Shown here piece after piece: positions 54,916 through 64,000 of a stretch of DNA of 64,000 bases. The notes beneath the pieces are model-generated. The model had not been told where the DNA came from and did no database searches. It worked only from the letters and a program-made list of their open reading frames with translations. Origin of the DNA: Synechococcales cyanobacterium C42_A2020_086 (lineage in GTDB: Bacteria > Cyanobacteriota > Cyanobacteriia > Elainellales > Elainellaceae); the NCBI GenBank assembly GCA_015272325.1, contig JACYLU010000028.1, positions 186,001-250,000 on the forward strand, in the 5' to 3' direction. A program made the position numbers and the translations under genes. The stretch's first letter is position 1; the number at the start of each line of letters is the position of its first letter.

Positions 54916-56448
54916 CTAGCTTCCATTCCCGGTGTCACCGCCAGTCTGAGGTTTAGGAAGACGACCATACAGCTCGGTAAGAGACCTCAGCCGATCTCGC
55001 AGTTCTGGCGTCAGGGCACCCGCCCAGTAACGCCAACCCCAGTTGCCCATCTGCTGGCTAGGGGCATTCATGCGGGCTTCGCTGCCTAATCCCAGTAAGT
55101 CCTGCAGCGGAATAATTGCCTGGTTGCTGACTGAGCTAAAGGCAAGGCGAATTAGATCCCAATGGATACCGTCAGGACCGGTGCAGCCGAGGTAGCGAAT
55201 GACCCGCTGCTGTTCCTCGTGGGAGCGCTGATAAAACCAACCTACGGTAGTGTCGTTATCGTGAGTGCCAGTATAGACAATGCTGTTGTGAGGGTAGTTG
55301 AACGGCAGATAAGGATTATCGGGCCCCGAATCGAAGGCAAACTGGAGAATTTTCATGCCGGGGAACTCAAACTCATCCCGCAGAGCTTCAACTTCCGGCG
55401 TGATCAGTCCTAGATCTTCAGCCACGATGGGCAGCTTGCCGAGTTTGTCATTCAGGTGCTTGAAGAAAGTTCTGCCTGGCGCTTCCACCCATTCCCCGTT
55501 GATGGCGGTGTCCTCACCCTGCGGTACAGCCCAATAGGCTTCAAAGCCGCGAAAATGGTCGATGCGGATGAGATCGACGCACTCGAGCAGGGTTCGAAAC
55601 CGCTGCACCCACCAGTCGAAGTCTTGCTCTTGCAGGCGCTGCCAATTGTAGATTGGGTTGCCCCAGAGCTGCCCTGTAGCGCTGAAATAGTCGGGCGGCA
55701 CTCCAGCCATGAGTTCTGGTAGTCCGGTTTCGGCATCTAGGCGAAAGATTTCGGGATGGGCCCAAACCTCAGCGCTGTCATGGGCAACATAGATCGGCAA
55801 ATCGCCCAGGATTTGGATCTGACGCTCGTTGGCGTAGGTTTTGAGCGCCGCCCACTGCTGGAAAAACTGGAACTGCAAAAACTGGTGGAAGACAATCGAC
55901 TCCTCGAGATCCTGCCGGGCTGCTGCTAAGGCATCGGGCTGGCGCTGCATGAGTTCTGGTCTCCAGGTGTGCCAGCTAGCGCCGCCGTGCTGATCCTTAA
56001 GCGCCATGAACAGAGCATAGTCCTGCAACCAATCGGCTTTTGCTGCACAGAATGCCTCGAAGTCCTGTCGCTGCTCAGCGTTGGCTTGGTCCCGGAACCT
56101 GTGGTATGCCCTTTGCAGCAGGGGCAGCTTGTAGTGAATCACCCAGCCAAAATCGACCGGCAGGGGAAACTCGGGAACATCGTGCAGGTCTTCGTCGCTG
56201 AGCCAGCCCTCTTGCCGCAGCTGGTCTGGGCTAATCAGCAGTGGGTTGCCGGCAATGGCCGAGAAGCACTGATAGGGCGAGTCGCCATACCCTGTGGGAC
56301 CTAGCGGCAAAATCTGCCAGAGCTGCTGACCGCTCTCAACGAGGAAATCAATGAACTGATAGGCTTCGGCACCCAGATCGCCAATGCCGTAGCGGCTGGG
56401 AAATGATGTAGGATGCAGCAAAATACCGCTTGCTCGAGGAAAAGGCAT
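54916..56448 (-). CDS. malQ: 4-alpha-glucanotransferase (amylomaltase)
   Basis: A 510-residue GH77 enzyme that transfers alpha-1,4-glucan segments during glycogen breakdown. The N-terminal RASGILLHPTSFPSRYGIG, the nucleophile region LIRIDHFRGFEAYWAVP, the acid/base in PIVAEDLG and the GTHDNDT stabiliser are all in order. The length is normal for bacterial amylomaltase. It converges with gun4 with only 14 bases between the stops. Confidence 0.95.
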   Translation of the reverse strand: MPFPRASGILLHPTSFPSRYGIGDLGAEAYQFIDFLVESGQQLWQILPLGPTGYGDSPYQCFSAIAGNPLLISPDQLRQEGWLSDEDLHDVPEFPLPVDFGWVIHYKLPLLQRAYHRFRDQANAEQRQDFEAFCAAKADWLQDYALFMALKDQHGGASWHTWRPELMQRQPDALAAARQDLEESIVFHQFLQFQFFQQWAALKTYANERQIQILGDLPIYVAHDSAEVWAHPEIFRLDAETGLPELMAGVPPDYFSATGQLWGNPIYNWQRLQEQDFDWWVQRFRTLLECVDLIRIDHFRGFEAYWAVPQGEDTAINGEWVEAPGRTFFKHLNDKLGKLPIVAEDLGLITPEVEALRDEFEFPGMKILQFAFDSGPDNPYLPFNYPHNSIVYTGTHDNDTTVGWFYQRSHEEQQRVIRYLGCTGPDGIHWDLIRLAFSSVSNQAIIPLQDLLGLGSEARMNAPSQQMGNWGWRYWAGALTPELRDRLRSLTELYGRLPKPQTGGDTGNGS

Positions 56449-56638
56449 AGAGAACCGTTACAGAGATGGAGACACAGAGATCAGTGGGGATGAACAAACA
56501 GCACGTCGGCTCATGAATGCCTTCATTATTCTCCCTGTCGGGCGAGGGTTTGCAATCTGCCCATAGGTGCAGGCAATCAATTCCTCGACTCTAGCACGCA
56601 ATCTGCCTTCTCCTGTGAAGACCCAGCGGAAAAGCCCA

Positions 56639-59600
56639 TTACACTTCGGCGCTGGTTAGTGGGCGCTTCGCCACGTCACGTTTTTTGGGCGGCAACAACC
56701 GGTCGGTCGCCTGCTTAATCACGATGTATAGCACTGGTACAATAAACAGACTCAGGAAGGTAGCAATCAGGTATCCCCCTACTAGCGCTGTGCCGAGAGA
56801 CTGACGGCTTGCTGCCCCAGCTCCCACCGCAATGGCGAGCGGGAAGAAGCCCACCACACTAGAGATCGCCGTCATCAAAATTGGACGCAGTCGTTCTTGA
56901 GCGGCCTCTACAGCCGCCTGTACCACCGACAGCCCCTGCTCGCGAAGCTGATTGGCATATTCCACAATCAGAATCGCGTTTTTGCTTGCTAGACCAATCA
57001 GCATCACTAGGGCAATCTGGCAATAGACATCGTTGGGTAAGCCGCGCACCATGACGGCTAGCAGCGCTCCTAGAATCGCTAGCGGCACGGTCAGCATAAT
57101 CACTGTCGGGTCAACGTAACTCTCGTATTGAGCCGCCAGCGTCAGGAAAACCAGGATCAAGCCCAAGCCGAAAATCAGTGGTGCCTGTCCGCCAGATTCA
57201 ATCTCCTCGAGCGCGGTTCCCGTCCATTCGTAGCCCAGCCCTGGAGGGAGCACCTGCGCCGCCGTCTCTTCCATTGCCTGGATCGCCTGACCCGAACTCT
57301 TGCCAGGAGCAGCATTGCCCTGGATCGAGATCGAGCGGAACAGGTTGTAGTGGGTAATGGTTTGGGCACTCGTGACTGGCGTTACGGTCACCAGATTGCT
57401 TAGGGGAATCATCTGCCCAGTCGTTGAGCGAACGTAGAGCTGCCCGATGTTATCAGGATTCGAGCGAAACTGCTGATCAGCCTGGATATAGACGCGGTAG
57501 TTGCGGCGATCAAGATTGAAATCATTGACGTACTGCGAGCCAAGAAAGCTTTGCAGGGTGTCAAACACATCATTGATATTGATATTCAGTGCCTTGGCCC
57601 GCTGCCGATTGACTTCAATTTCGAGCTGCGGTGCATTGGCAGCATAAGTCGTAAACACCGCCTGCAGATTCGGGTTTTGGTTTGCCGCCCCTAGGAATGG
57701 TCCCACGTTACTAACGAAGGTATCCAATGGCAAATTGCCGCGCCGGTCCTGCAGCTCCATCTGGAAGCCACCAAAGTTGCCTAAACCTTGAATTGCAGGT
57801 GGGTTGAGGGCAAAGATGCGCGCCTTGGGAATCGCAAAGTACTTCATTTGCACCTGCTGGATCAGCGCCTCCACCTGTTGTTCAGGGCGAGTCCGCTCTT
57901 CCCAGGGTTTCAGGAGCGTGAACATAATCCCCTGGTTGGGAGCGACGCCGGCAAAGCTAAAGCCAGTGACTGCAAAGTTGGACTCGACTTCGGGAACTTG
58001 CATGACCTCAGCCGAGGCCTGATCGAGGATTTCCTTCGTGTAATTGAGAGAAACCCCTTCCGGAGCCTGAACCAGCGTAATGAAATAGCCCTGGTCTTCG
58101 TCGGGCAAGAACGACGAGGGCACCGTACGGTAGACCCAACCCGTTAAGACCAACGAGCCAATGAACAGGACCACCACTAGCCAGCGCAACTGCGTCAGAA
58201 ACCGCAGCGACCGCCGGTAGCGGAGACGCACCCCCTCGAGAAAACTGTTGAACTGATCGAACAAGCGCCCCAGAAAGCCCCGCTGCTCTTGGCGAGGGCG
58301 CAACAGCAATGCCGACAGAGTGGGAGTCAATGTCAGGGCATTAAACGTAGAGACTGCAATTGCGAAGGCAATCGTCAGGGCGAACTGGCGATAGATGGCT
58401 CCAGTGGTACCAGGGAAGAAAGCCACGGGAATAAACACCGCCATTAACACCAGTGAAGTAGCAATCACCGCTCCGCTCAGCTCCCGCATCGCTTCCATGG
58501 CCGCTCGCATCGGGTCCATGCCCTGCTCCTGCACCTTGGTGGTGATTGCCTCAACCACGACAATGGCGTCATCAACCACCACCCCGGTTGCCAGGGTCAA
58601 GCCAAACAGCGTCAGGGTATTCAGCGAAAAGCCAAAGATGCGGGTAAAGATAAAAGTGCCGATCAGCGCCACAGGAATCGTGATGCTAGGAATTAGCGTG
58701 GTTCGCCAGTCCTGCAGAAATAGAAAAATAATCAGCACCACTAGCGTCACTGCCGTCAGCAGGGTCAGCACCACATCCCGCAGCGATGCCGACACAAACA
58801 TGGTGGTGTCAAAGGCAACGGCGTACTGCAGTCCCGGCGGAAACTGCTGTTCGAGGCGCTCTAGCTCTTGGCGAATGGCGCGGGCAGTTTCTAAAGCATT
58901 CGTGCCGGGGCGTTGGGTAATCCCCAGACCGACCGCTTCTTTACCGTTAAAGGTCAGCTCGGTGCCGTAGTTCTCGGCTCCCAATTCCACACGCCCCACA
59001 TCCCGCAACCGCACAAGGGCGCCACCTTCTCCTTGTCTGAGCACTAAATCTTCAAACTCCTCAACGCCGGTGAGGCGACTGACCGCTCGCAGGTTGAATT
59101 GATACTGCTGGTCCGCTGGGGCCGGCTGCTGACCAATTTGTCCGGCTCCCACCTGGATATTTTGCTCGCGAATGGCGTTGACCACATCCTGGGCGGTCAA
59201 TCCGCGACTCGCCAAGCGCGGCGGATCGAGCCACAGCCGCATGGCATATTTGCGTTCGCCAAAAATTTCGATGGAGCCGACGCCAGGGATGCGCCTCAAG
59301 CCTTCCAGCATGTAGATGTCGGCATAGTTGCTCATGAACAGGTTGTCATACTGATCCTGATCGCTATAGATCGCAATCGCCATCAGGAAATTGCCCGCCT
59401 GCTGGTTGACGATCACCCCAGTCTGGGTCACCGATTCTGGCAGCAGTGGCTCCACCCGCGACACTCGGTTCTGCACGTTGACTGTGGCAATGTCCGGGTC
59501 TTGGGCAGCATCGAAAGTAACCGTAATCTGACTTGTGCCGTCACTGGTGCTACTAGAGCTGATGTAGCGCATGCCCTTGACGCCGTTAATCTCGCGCTCC

Positions 59601-59797
59601 AGGATGTTGGTGACACCGCTCTCGACGGTTTCGGCATCGGCACCCGTGTAATTTGAAGTGACCACAACCTGCTGCGGGGCGATATCTGGAAACTGGGCAA
59701 TGGGCAACGTGAAGCCCGCAATGATGCCCAGAAACACGATCACGATCGAACAAACCGTCGTGAAGATGGGGCGCTTAATGAAATAGTTAACAAACAT
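56639..59797 (-). CDS. RND multidrug efflux pump, HAE-1 (AcrB) type
   Basis: A 1052-residue inner-membrane pump with 12 membrane helices and two large periplasmic loops. The proton-relay aspartate pair in GVVVDDAIVVVE (TM4) and the lysine in GLASKNAILIVEY (TM10) are present. The N-terminal FINYFI-like start (FVNYFIKRPIFTTVCSI) is typical. It exports hydrophobic compounds together with the adaptor encoded just upstream (63-base gap, same strand). No outer-membrane channel or TetR regulator gene is adjacent. Confidence 0.94.
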   Translation of the reverse strand: MFVNYFIKRPIFTTVCSIVIVFLGIIAGFTLPIAQFPDIAPQQVVVTSNYTGADAETVESGVTNILEREINGVKGMRYISSSSTSDGTSQITVTFDAAQDPDIATVNVQNRVSRVEPLLPESVTQTGVIVNQQAGNFLMAIAIYSDQDQYDNLFMSNYADIYMLEGLRRIPGVGSIEIFGERKYAMRLWLDPPRLASRGLTAQDVVNAIREQNIQVGAGQIGQQPAPADQQYQFNLRAVSRLTGVEEFEDLVLRQGEGGALVRLRDVGRVELGAENYGTELTFNGKEAVGLGITQRPGTNALETARAIRQELERLEQQFPPGLQYAVAFDTTMFVSASLRDVVLTLLTAVTLVVLIIFLFLQDWRTTLIPSITIPVALIGTFIFTRIFGFSLNTLTLFGLTLATGVVVDDAIVVVEAITTKVQEQGMDPMRAAMEAMRELSGAVIATSLVLMAVFIPVAFFPGTTGAIYRQFALTIAFAIAVSTFNALTLTPTLSALLLRPRQEQRGFLGRLFDQFNSFLEGVRLRYRRSLRFLTQLRWLVVVLFIGSLVLTGWVYRTVPSSFLPDEDQGYFITLVQAPEGVSLNYTKEILDQASAEVMQVPEVESNFAVTGFSFAGVAPNQGIMFTLLKPWEERTRPEQQVEALIQQVQMKYFAIPKARIFALNPPAIQGLGNFGGFQMELQDRRGNLPLDTFVSNVGPFLGAANQNPNLQAVFTTYAANAPQLEIEVNRQRAKALNININDVFDTLQSFLGSQYVNDFNLDRRNYRVYIQADQQFRSNPDNIGQLYVRSTTGQMIPLSNLVTVTPVTSAQTITHYNLFRSISIQGNAAPGKSSGQAIQAMEETAAQVLPPGLGYEWTGTALEEIESGGQAPLIFGLGLILVFLTLAAQYESYVDPTVIMLTVPLAILGALLAVMVRGLPNDVYCQIALVMLIGLASKNAILIVEYANQLREQGLSVVQAAVEAAQERLRPILMTAISSVVGFFPLAIAVGAGAASRQSLGTALVGGYLIATFLSLFIVPVLYIVIKQATDRLLPPKKRDVAKRPLTSAEV

Positions 59798-59860
59798 GAG
59801 GTTAGAAGAGGGAGGGTGGGCATCAAAAGTCCAGGGTCATCTACTGTCGTTTACCGTCGT

Positions 59861-61126
59861 CTACTGCGGCGGAGCACCCGGCGAGGCACCCGGTGGGGCA
59901 ATCATTACCGGAACGCCATCGGACAAGTTGAGAACACCCGACACAATCACCTGTTCATTGGGTTCAATTCCAGAAATTACCTGGTAGCTATTGCCCTGAA
60001 TTCGACCCAACTTGACAGCTCGCTGCCGTGCAATTTGCTGGGGTTCCCCCGAAGCAGCCGCATCTCCTGGCTCTACCACAAAGACAAAGGTTTGTCCGGC
60101 AAAGCGAGTCACCGCATCGGTGGGCACTACGACTCCTGGTGTGGTGCTCCAGATTACCCGAGCACGCACAAATTGCCCGTCCTTGAGGCGACCGCCGTTA
60201 TTGGAAAAACTAGCCTTCGCCAAAATTAACTGGTTGGCCGTATCGACTTCTGGAGAAACAAAGCTAATGCGGCCGGTAGCTATTGGCTCGCCCTGGTCAT
60301 CCATTAGCTCGACTGGCAGCCCTACCCGCAGATCGCCCGCTCGCTCGATGGGCACGGATAAATTCAAATCCAGCGCTTGGTTTTGAATAATGCTGGTAAT
60401 GGCATCGCTGGTTGTCACATAGTCGCCAACTTTGACCGGCACATTGCCCACCGTACCTGCAATCGGGGCAACCACCTGGGTATTGCGCAGATCTTCCGTG
60501 GCAACAGCCCGTTCAGCTTGGTTGCGAGCCACCAACGCTTCTGCCTCCCCAAGAGCCGCCCGAGCAGCTCGCACTTCCTCCTCGGCGGCCCGTAGTGCTG
60601 CCGCTGCTGTATCGCGACGGTTTCGAGCTTGATCGAGCGCTTGCTGCGACTGCGCCCCTTCAGCAACCAGGGTTTGTGTCCGGTTAAACTCTGTTGTTTG
60701 TAGCTCTAAATCTGCCGCCGCTCGCTGCCGTTCTGCCTCAGCTGAGCGAAGACGGGCCGCTGCTGTTCCTCGAGCGGCCTGGGCCGCTGCAACACTGGCC
60801 GCCGCTCCACTCACCGCTGCCTCGTCACGATCAGGGCGGAGTTGAGCAATGGCATCCCCCTGGGCAACGGACTGTCCAGGACTGACGTAGATTTCCACAA
60901 TTCGCCCTTCCACCTCAGGGCGCAGAGCTACCCGTTCTTGGGCTTCTAGCGCTCCCACAAATTCTGAGCTTTCTTCAACCGTGCTAGTTTGCACATTTTC
61001 CACCTGCACTGGCATCGCTGGTGGACCTCCGGCTTGCGGAGCAGGGGCACTGCAGGCATTTGCTAAAGACACCAACAGTACTGTGCCAATCAACTGGCTA
61101 GAAAGCGAAACATTAAACCTTGCCAT
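59861..61126 (-). CDS. RND efflux periplasmic adaptor, lipoprotein (AcrA type)
   Basis: A 421-residue membrane fusion protein. A signal peptide ends in a lipobox (LANAC), so Cys25 is probably acylated. A barrel-sandwich/lipoyl domain is split by a long Ala-rich coiled-coil hairpin (about 95-225; many AA-AE-R heptads). VAPIAGTVGNVPVKVGDYVT is the second lipoyl half. It links the pump to an outer-membrane channel. The gene is first in a two-gene operon with the pump. Confidence 0.92.
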   Translation of the reverse strand: MARFNVSLSSQLIGTVLLVSLANACSAPAPQAGGPPAMPVQVENVQTSTVEESSEFVGALEAQERVALRPEVEGRIVEIYVSPGQSVAQGDAIAQLRPDRDEAAVSGAAASVAAAQAARGTAAARLRSAEAERQRAAADLELQTTEFNRTQTLVAEGAQSQQALDQARNRRDTAAAALRAAEEEVRAARAALGEAEALVARNQAERAVATEDLRNTQVVAPIAGTVGNVPVKVGDYVTTSDAITSIIQNQALDLNLSVPIERAGDLRVGLPVELMDDQGEPIATGRISFVSPEVDTANQLILAKASFSNNGGRLKDGQFVRARVIWSTTPGVVVPTDAVTRFAGQTFVFVVEPGDAAASGEPQQIARQRAVKLGRIQGNSYQVISGIEPNEQVIVSGVLNLSDGVPVMIAPPGASPGAPPQ

Positions 61127-61633
61127 TGGAACCCACTACAGTCGAAGAAATAGACAGCCGGTGCACTCCGTTGGTGCGAACCCACACTGGGCGATGAACC
61201 GAGCAATAAACCTTCTCTAAATCAGGTTGCAATTCAGGAGTCAGAGGGGTTGCCTTAGATCCCTATGACCTCGTTGGGGCTGTCAGTAAGGGGGGTCGGG
61301 GGAAATCGGCCCTGTTCCTGAGAAGCGGCACAAGAAAAAGCAACAATTTAAAGCAGAATAAAACTGAAGTGCAGGTTGGGAATAAGAGTACTAAACCGTG
61401 TGGCAAGCAGATTAACCTAAAAACGGCAGGTCGCAAATCGTCTAACTGGGTGATTGTGCAGCCGCCTTACTGTTGCTCCATCACTTCATCTTACTTAAGA
61501 AAAGCTCCAAAGATAGCTGTTCCTGAATTATTGAAGGTGGGAACTGGCTCTAGCAAGCCTGCTGGACATAAACTCGCTAAATGGCAGAGCCAAGATTGCT
61601 AAAAGACTGAATCCGGCTAGTGAGGATTGACAA
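61127..61633. other. Divergent spacer upstream of the efflux operon
   Basis: No gene is supported in about 500 bases. A short plus-strand frame near 61369-61602 has unlikely composition. A G-run (GGGGGGTCGGGGG near 61291-61303) is noted. The efflux-operon promoter should lie here. Confidence 0.4.
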
Positions 61634-62026
61634 ATGCCGATCGAAAATGCTGTGCTGCTCGCCGTTAATGGCACCTTGATGCGCGGTCTAGAGCTGAACC
61701 ATCACCTGACGGCGGTTGGAGCGGCATTTGTGGCAGAAACGCAGACTGCCCCGCTGTATCGTCTCTGGTCCATTGCCGATCGGCATCCGGCAATGCTGCG
61801 CGTTTCAGAAGATGGTCATGCGATTGCGCTGGAGGTGTGGACCGTGCCACCCGCCGGACTGTGCCAGATTTTGCAGCAGGAACCCCCTGGTTTGTGTATC
61901 GGCAAAGTGCTGTTGAGCGACGGACGGGAGATATTGGGTGTATTGGGTGAGCCATTTCTGTGCCAAGGGCAGCGCGATATCACGGCTTGGGGTGGTTGGC
62001 GAGCCTATAGGGCGCAAAGGCTTTAA
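61634..62026 (+). CDS. Allophanate hydrolase C-terminal-like protein
   Basis: A 130-residue protein. The ENAVLLAVNGTLMRGLELNH start, the TAPLYRLWSIADRHPAMLRV stretch and the IALEVWTVPPAGLCQILQQE segment match the C-terminal domain of allophanate hydrolase (AtzF), a gamma-glutamylcyclotransferase-like fold. It stands alone without the amidase half. The reaction is uncertain. No urea or allophanate genes are seen near it. Confidence 0.65.
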   Translation: MPIENAVLLAVNGTLMRGLELNHHLTAVGAAFVAETQTAPLYRLWSIADRHPAMLRVSEDGHAIALEVWTVPPAGLCQILQQEPPGLCIGKVLLSDGREILGVLGEPFLCQGQRDITAWGGWRAYRAQRL

Positions 62027-62062
62027 CTACAACGCGCTTCCATTGCACCAGTCTTCTACTAG

Positions 62063-63922
62063 CTATGACTGGTCTAGCTCTTGTGAATGACGGGGCTGCG
62101 GTTTGTTGGCTCCCTGACGTTGCCCAGCGATTACTCCACCCTCGGCAGGAGTACTCAACCAAAGGGACTGCTGCGGAATCCCAATCGGAATGCCCGCCCG
62201 ATCAAAGGCCAGCTTGAGCCGCCGTCGATATTCCCGCGCTACATCCCACTGCTTCAAGGGCTGGGTTTTGATCCAAAGGCGAATCGTGGCTCCAGCATAG
62301 TCCAACCGGTCTACACCCAAAAGTTGTGGGGGTTCCAGAATCAGATCCTTCCAGACTGGATCTTCGCTCATGTCTTGGGCAACTTGCTTGGTGACGGCCA
62401 GTGCCTGGTCGAGGTCGGCCTCATAGGCAACGCTGACGCTGAGATCCACCCGCGACCACTCTTTAGACAGGTTTTGCACGACCGAGATGGCGCTGTTGGG
62501 AATCGTGATCAGCCGCCCCTCTTCGTTGCGGAGTTGAGTGATTCTCAGGTTCATATTCTCTACAAGACCTGAAACATCGCCCACAATAATCACATCGCCC
62601 ACGCCATACTGGTCCTCTAGCAAAATCAAAAAGCCATTGATGATGTCTTTAATCAAGTTCTGGGACGCTAGGGAGATGCCGACCCCCACAACCCCAGCCA
62701 GAGTCAGCAATGCCGGACTGATTTGAATCCCGAGCGCCCCAATGGCTGTCAGCAGACCAATGCCGCCCACAAGCGCAACAGCAATGCTTTTAGCCACTCG
62801 CGAGAAAGTTGTGAACCGCAGAATCAGGCGTTGAGACGTAGAAGGCGCCAAATCGGTGCTGCTCTGCAGTGCCCAAAACAACCGATCCACCAGCAGCTCG
62901 CTGATGCGAATCGCTACATACGTAATGATGCCAATGGCGAGCAGGCGAGCCGGAACTTGCAGCCAACGCAAGATCAGCGGCTGGAGCCAGCGCGAATAGG
63001 GAAATAGCCCCACAATCACGAATAGACCAATAACCCAAGTCAGCAATTGCCCGAGCTGTAGCAGCCGCCGCTGAATATCGTTGACTTTCTGCCGCTGCTG
63101 GTTCGCCGCGCGCTGTTGCAGCAACACCGTCGTCATTTCAGGTGTATTGCCCAGTTCCGTTGACGCCACCGACAGTCCTTGCGATGCAGCTCTTGTCTGG
63201 GTGGAAAGATCGTGTCGCTCAATTTGCAAGCGGCGCTGCAAACTCGTTAAGCTCCAGCTCAAAATACCGATTGCCAGCAGAATTCCCCCTGCCAAAAGTG
63301 CCTGCCGGCGCAGAGACTCGGGCTGTCGCTCTTGCTGTGCATCGATCAGCGCCTCTTCAACTCGTTCGCTGACAATGTCGGCCCACTCCTCCAAGCTGGC
63401 ACCGTTGATCTCGGCATCGAGGGCGGTCACGGTCATCAGCTCTTCTTGGATTGGCTCATCGTCTGCTTCGGCGCTCAAATAAATAATCGGCTGCCGACTA
63501 TTGGGATCGACCTCGGCCGTTGCTTCCAGAGTTTGGGGGTCAAAACCGCGATCCACCCACTGCTGCAAGCGTTCTTCGATCAGACGCACTCGCCCTTCGC
63601 TAGAGATCTGGCTCGGGTTGGAATTAGTGTTATCCACTGCAACCGGCACAGCGATCGTAAAGAGTCGTCGTCCATCGAGCCGCACCACTCCTCGGGCAAC
63701 GTCAGCGGTCTGGGAGACGAGCAATTCGTTCAATACTGGGAAGTTACGCTCTAGCTGTCGCAACTGCGGCGGTAAAACTTCTAAAGTCATGCCTCGATTT
63801 TGCCCCCAAGCCAAAGGGGTTCCTGGAGGTAGCCCGATCAACATCGCGCTAATGCCGCTGAGCACTAGCCAGATCAGGAACCGACGCGGTTTGCGCAGGT
63901 GAAGCTTCGATCGAATTGTCAT
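62063..63922 (-). CDS. MscS-family mechanosensitive channel with extended N-terminus
   Basis: A 619-residue channel protein. A signal-like N-terminal helix is followed by a periplasmic domain (about 45-205), then four to five membrane helices, and the MscS core with the pore helix (GVVGVGISLASQNLIKDI) and the beta domain (LLEDQYGVGDVIIVGDVSG). MscS channels release solutes under hypo-osmotic shock. The length places it in the large multi-helix class (MscK/YnaI-like). A conserved C-terminal KLAFDRAGIPIGIPQQ segment ends the fold. Confidence 0.9.
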   Translation of the reverse strand: MTIRSKLHLRKPRRFLIWLVLSGISAMLIGLPPGTPLAWGQNRGMTLEVLPPQLRQLERNFPVLNELLVSQTADVARGVVRLDGRRLFTIAVPVAVDNTNSNPSQISSEGRVRLIEERLQQWVDRGFDPQTLEATAEVDPNSRQPIIYLSAEADDEPIQEELMTVTALDAEINGASLEEWADIVSERVEEALIDAQQERQPESLRRQALLAGGILLAIGILSWSLTSLQRRLQIERHDLSTQTRAASQGLSVASTELGNTPEMTTVLLQQRAANQQRQKVNDIQRRLLQLGQLLTWVIGLFVIVGLFPYSRWLQPLILRWLQVPARLLAIGIITYVAIRISELLVDRLFWALQSSTDLAPSTSQRLILRFTTFSRVAKSIAVALVGGIGLLTAIGALGIQISPALLTLAGVVGVGISLASQNLIKDIINGFLILLEDQYGVGDVIIVGDVSGLVENMNLRITQLRNEEGRLITIPNSAISVVQNLSKEWSRVDLSVSVAYEADLDQALAVTKQVAQDMSEDPVWKDLILEPPQLLGVDRLDYAGATIRLWIKTQPLKQWDVAREYRRRLKLAFDRAGIPIGIPQQSLWLSTPAEGGVIAGQRQGANKPQPRHSQELDQS

Positions 63923-64000
63923 TCGCGGATGACCTCCCTTGCGGTGAATGCTAGTTATGTAGGGCTAGTCATAGTGCTAGCCATAGAGCGCTGAACGCAG

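Overview
The window is a 64 kb piece of a cyanobacterial chromosome, moderately GC-rich and gene-dense. The diagnosis rests on genes found essentially only in oxygenic phototrophs: IsiA/Pcb chlorophyll antenna proteins, an IsiA-PsaL fusion, a CpcG/CpcL phycobilisome rod linker, GUN4, the division protein ZipN/Ftn2 (ARC6), and an NtcA-type operator. MenB, AroH and a single LptF/G-type permease fit. The species cannot be named from sequence alone; the isi-type cluster resembles those of Leptolyngbya-like and heterocystous strains. No rRNA, tRNA, CRISPR array, IS element or prophage was seen.

Layout. 0-10 kb: 3' part of zipN, sppA, aroH, glutamate dehydrogenase with a perfect NtcA box, a PacL-type P-ATPase, recF, an ExbD-like gene. 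10-18.8 kb: L,D-transpeptidase, glycolipid-binding-like protein, threonine aldolase, DUF4870 protein, a secreted CAP-RTX protein, a 1 kb gap with a possible gene relic, glutathione-dependent formaldehyde dehydrogenase, a ParB-like protein, menB. 19-28 kb: an amino-acid-permease/PAS/histidine-kinase fusion, an orphan DNA methyltransferase, a GAF protein, and an unrecognised locus of a 1144-residue protein convergent with an 87-residue protein. 28-35 kb: a decayed iron-uptake patch (remnants of an ExbD and of a FecB-like binding protein) beside a four-gene antenna cluster (two CP43'-like proteins, CP43'-PsaL fusion, CpcL linker). 35-41 kb: VTT membrane protein, small hypothetical genes including two too short for ordinary ORF calling, class I fructose-bisphosphate aldolase, a TPR-like protein, a Mn-type superoxide dismutase. 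41-50.6 kb: PP2C phosphatase, ABC1 kinase, DUF58, DUF309, then lptA-lptB-lptF and a Pro/Ser-rich anchored protein. 50.7-64 kb: icd, a NarL-type response regulator, an HldE-like nucleotidyltransferase, gun4, malQ, an RND efflux pump with its adaptor, an allophanate-hydrolase-C-like protein, an MscS channel.

How the genes work together. The clearest functional theme is iron limitation: chlorophyll antenna proteins, an antenna-PsaL fusion and a membrane-anchored phycocyanin-rod linker could all enlarge the photosystem I antenna; nearby lie a metal-free class I aldolase and a Mn-type SOD, and Fur-like sequences sharing a 10-mer precede the antenna operon and the aldolase. A second theme is envelope biogenesis (lpt genes, L,D-transpeptidase, RND pump, MscS, HldE-like enzyme).

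A window-wide oddity is the many perfect or near-perfect two- or three-copy tandem duplications of 11-17 bp, each with a different unit, nearly all in spacers and several overlapping stop codons.
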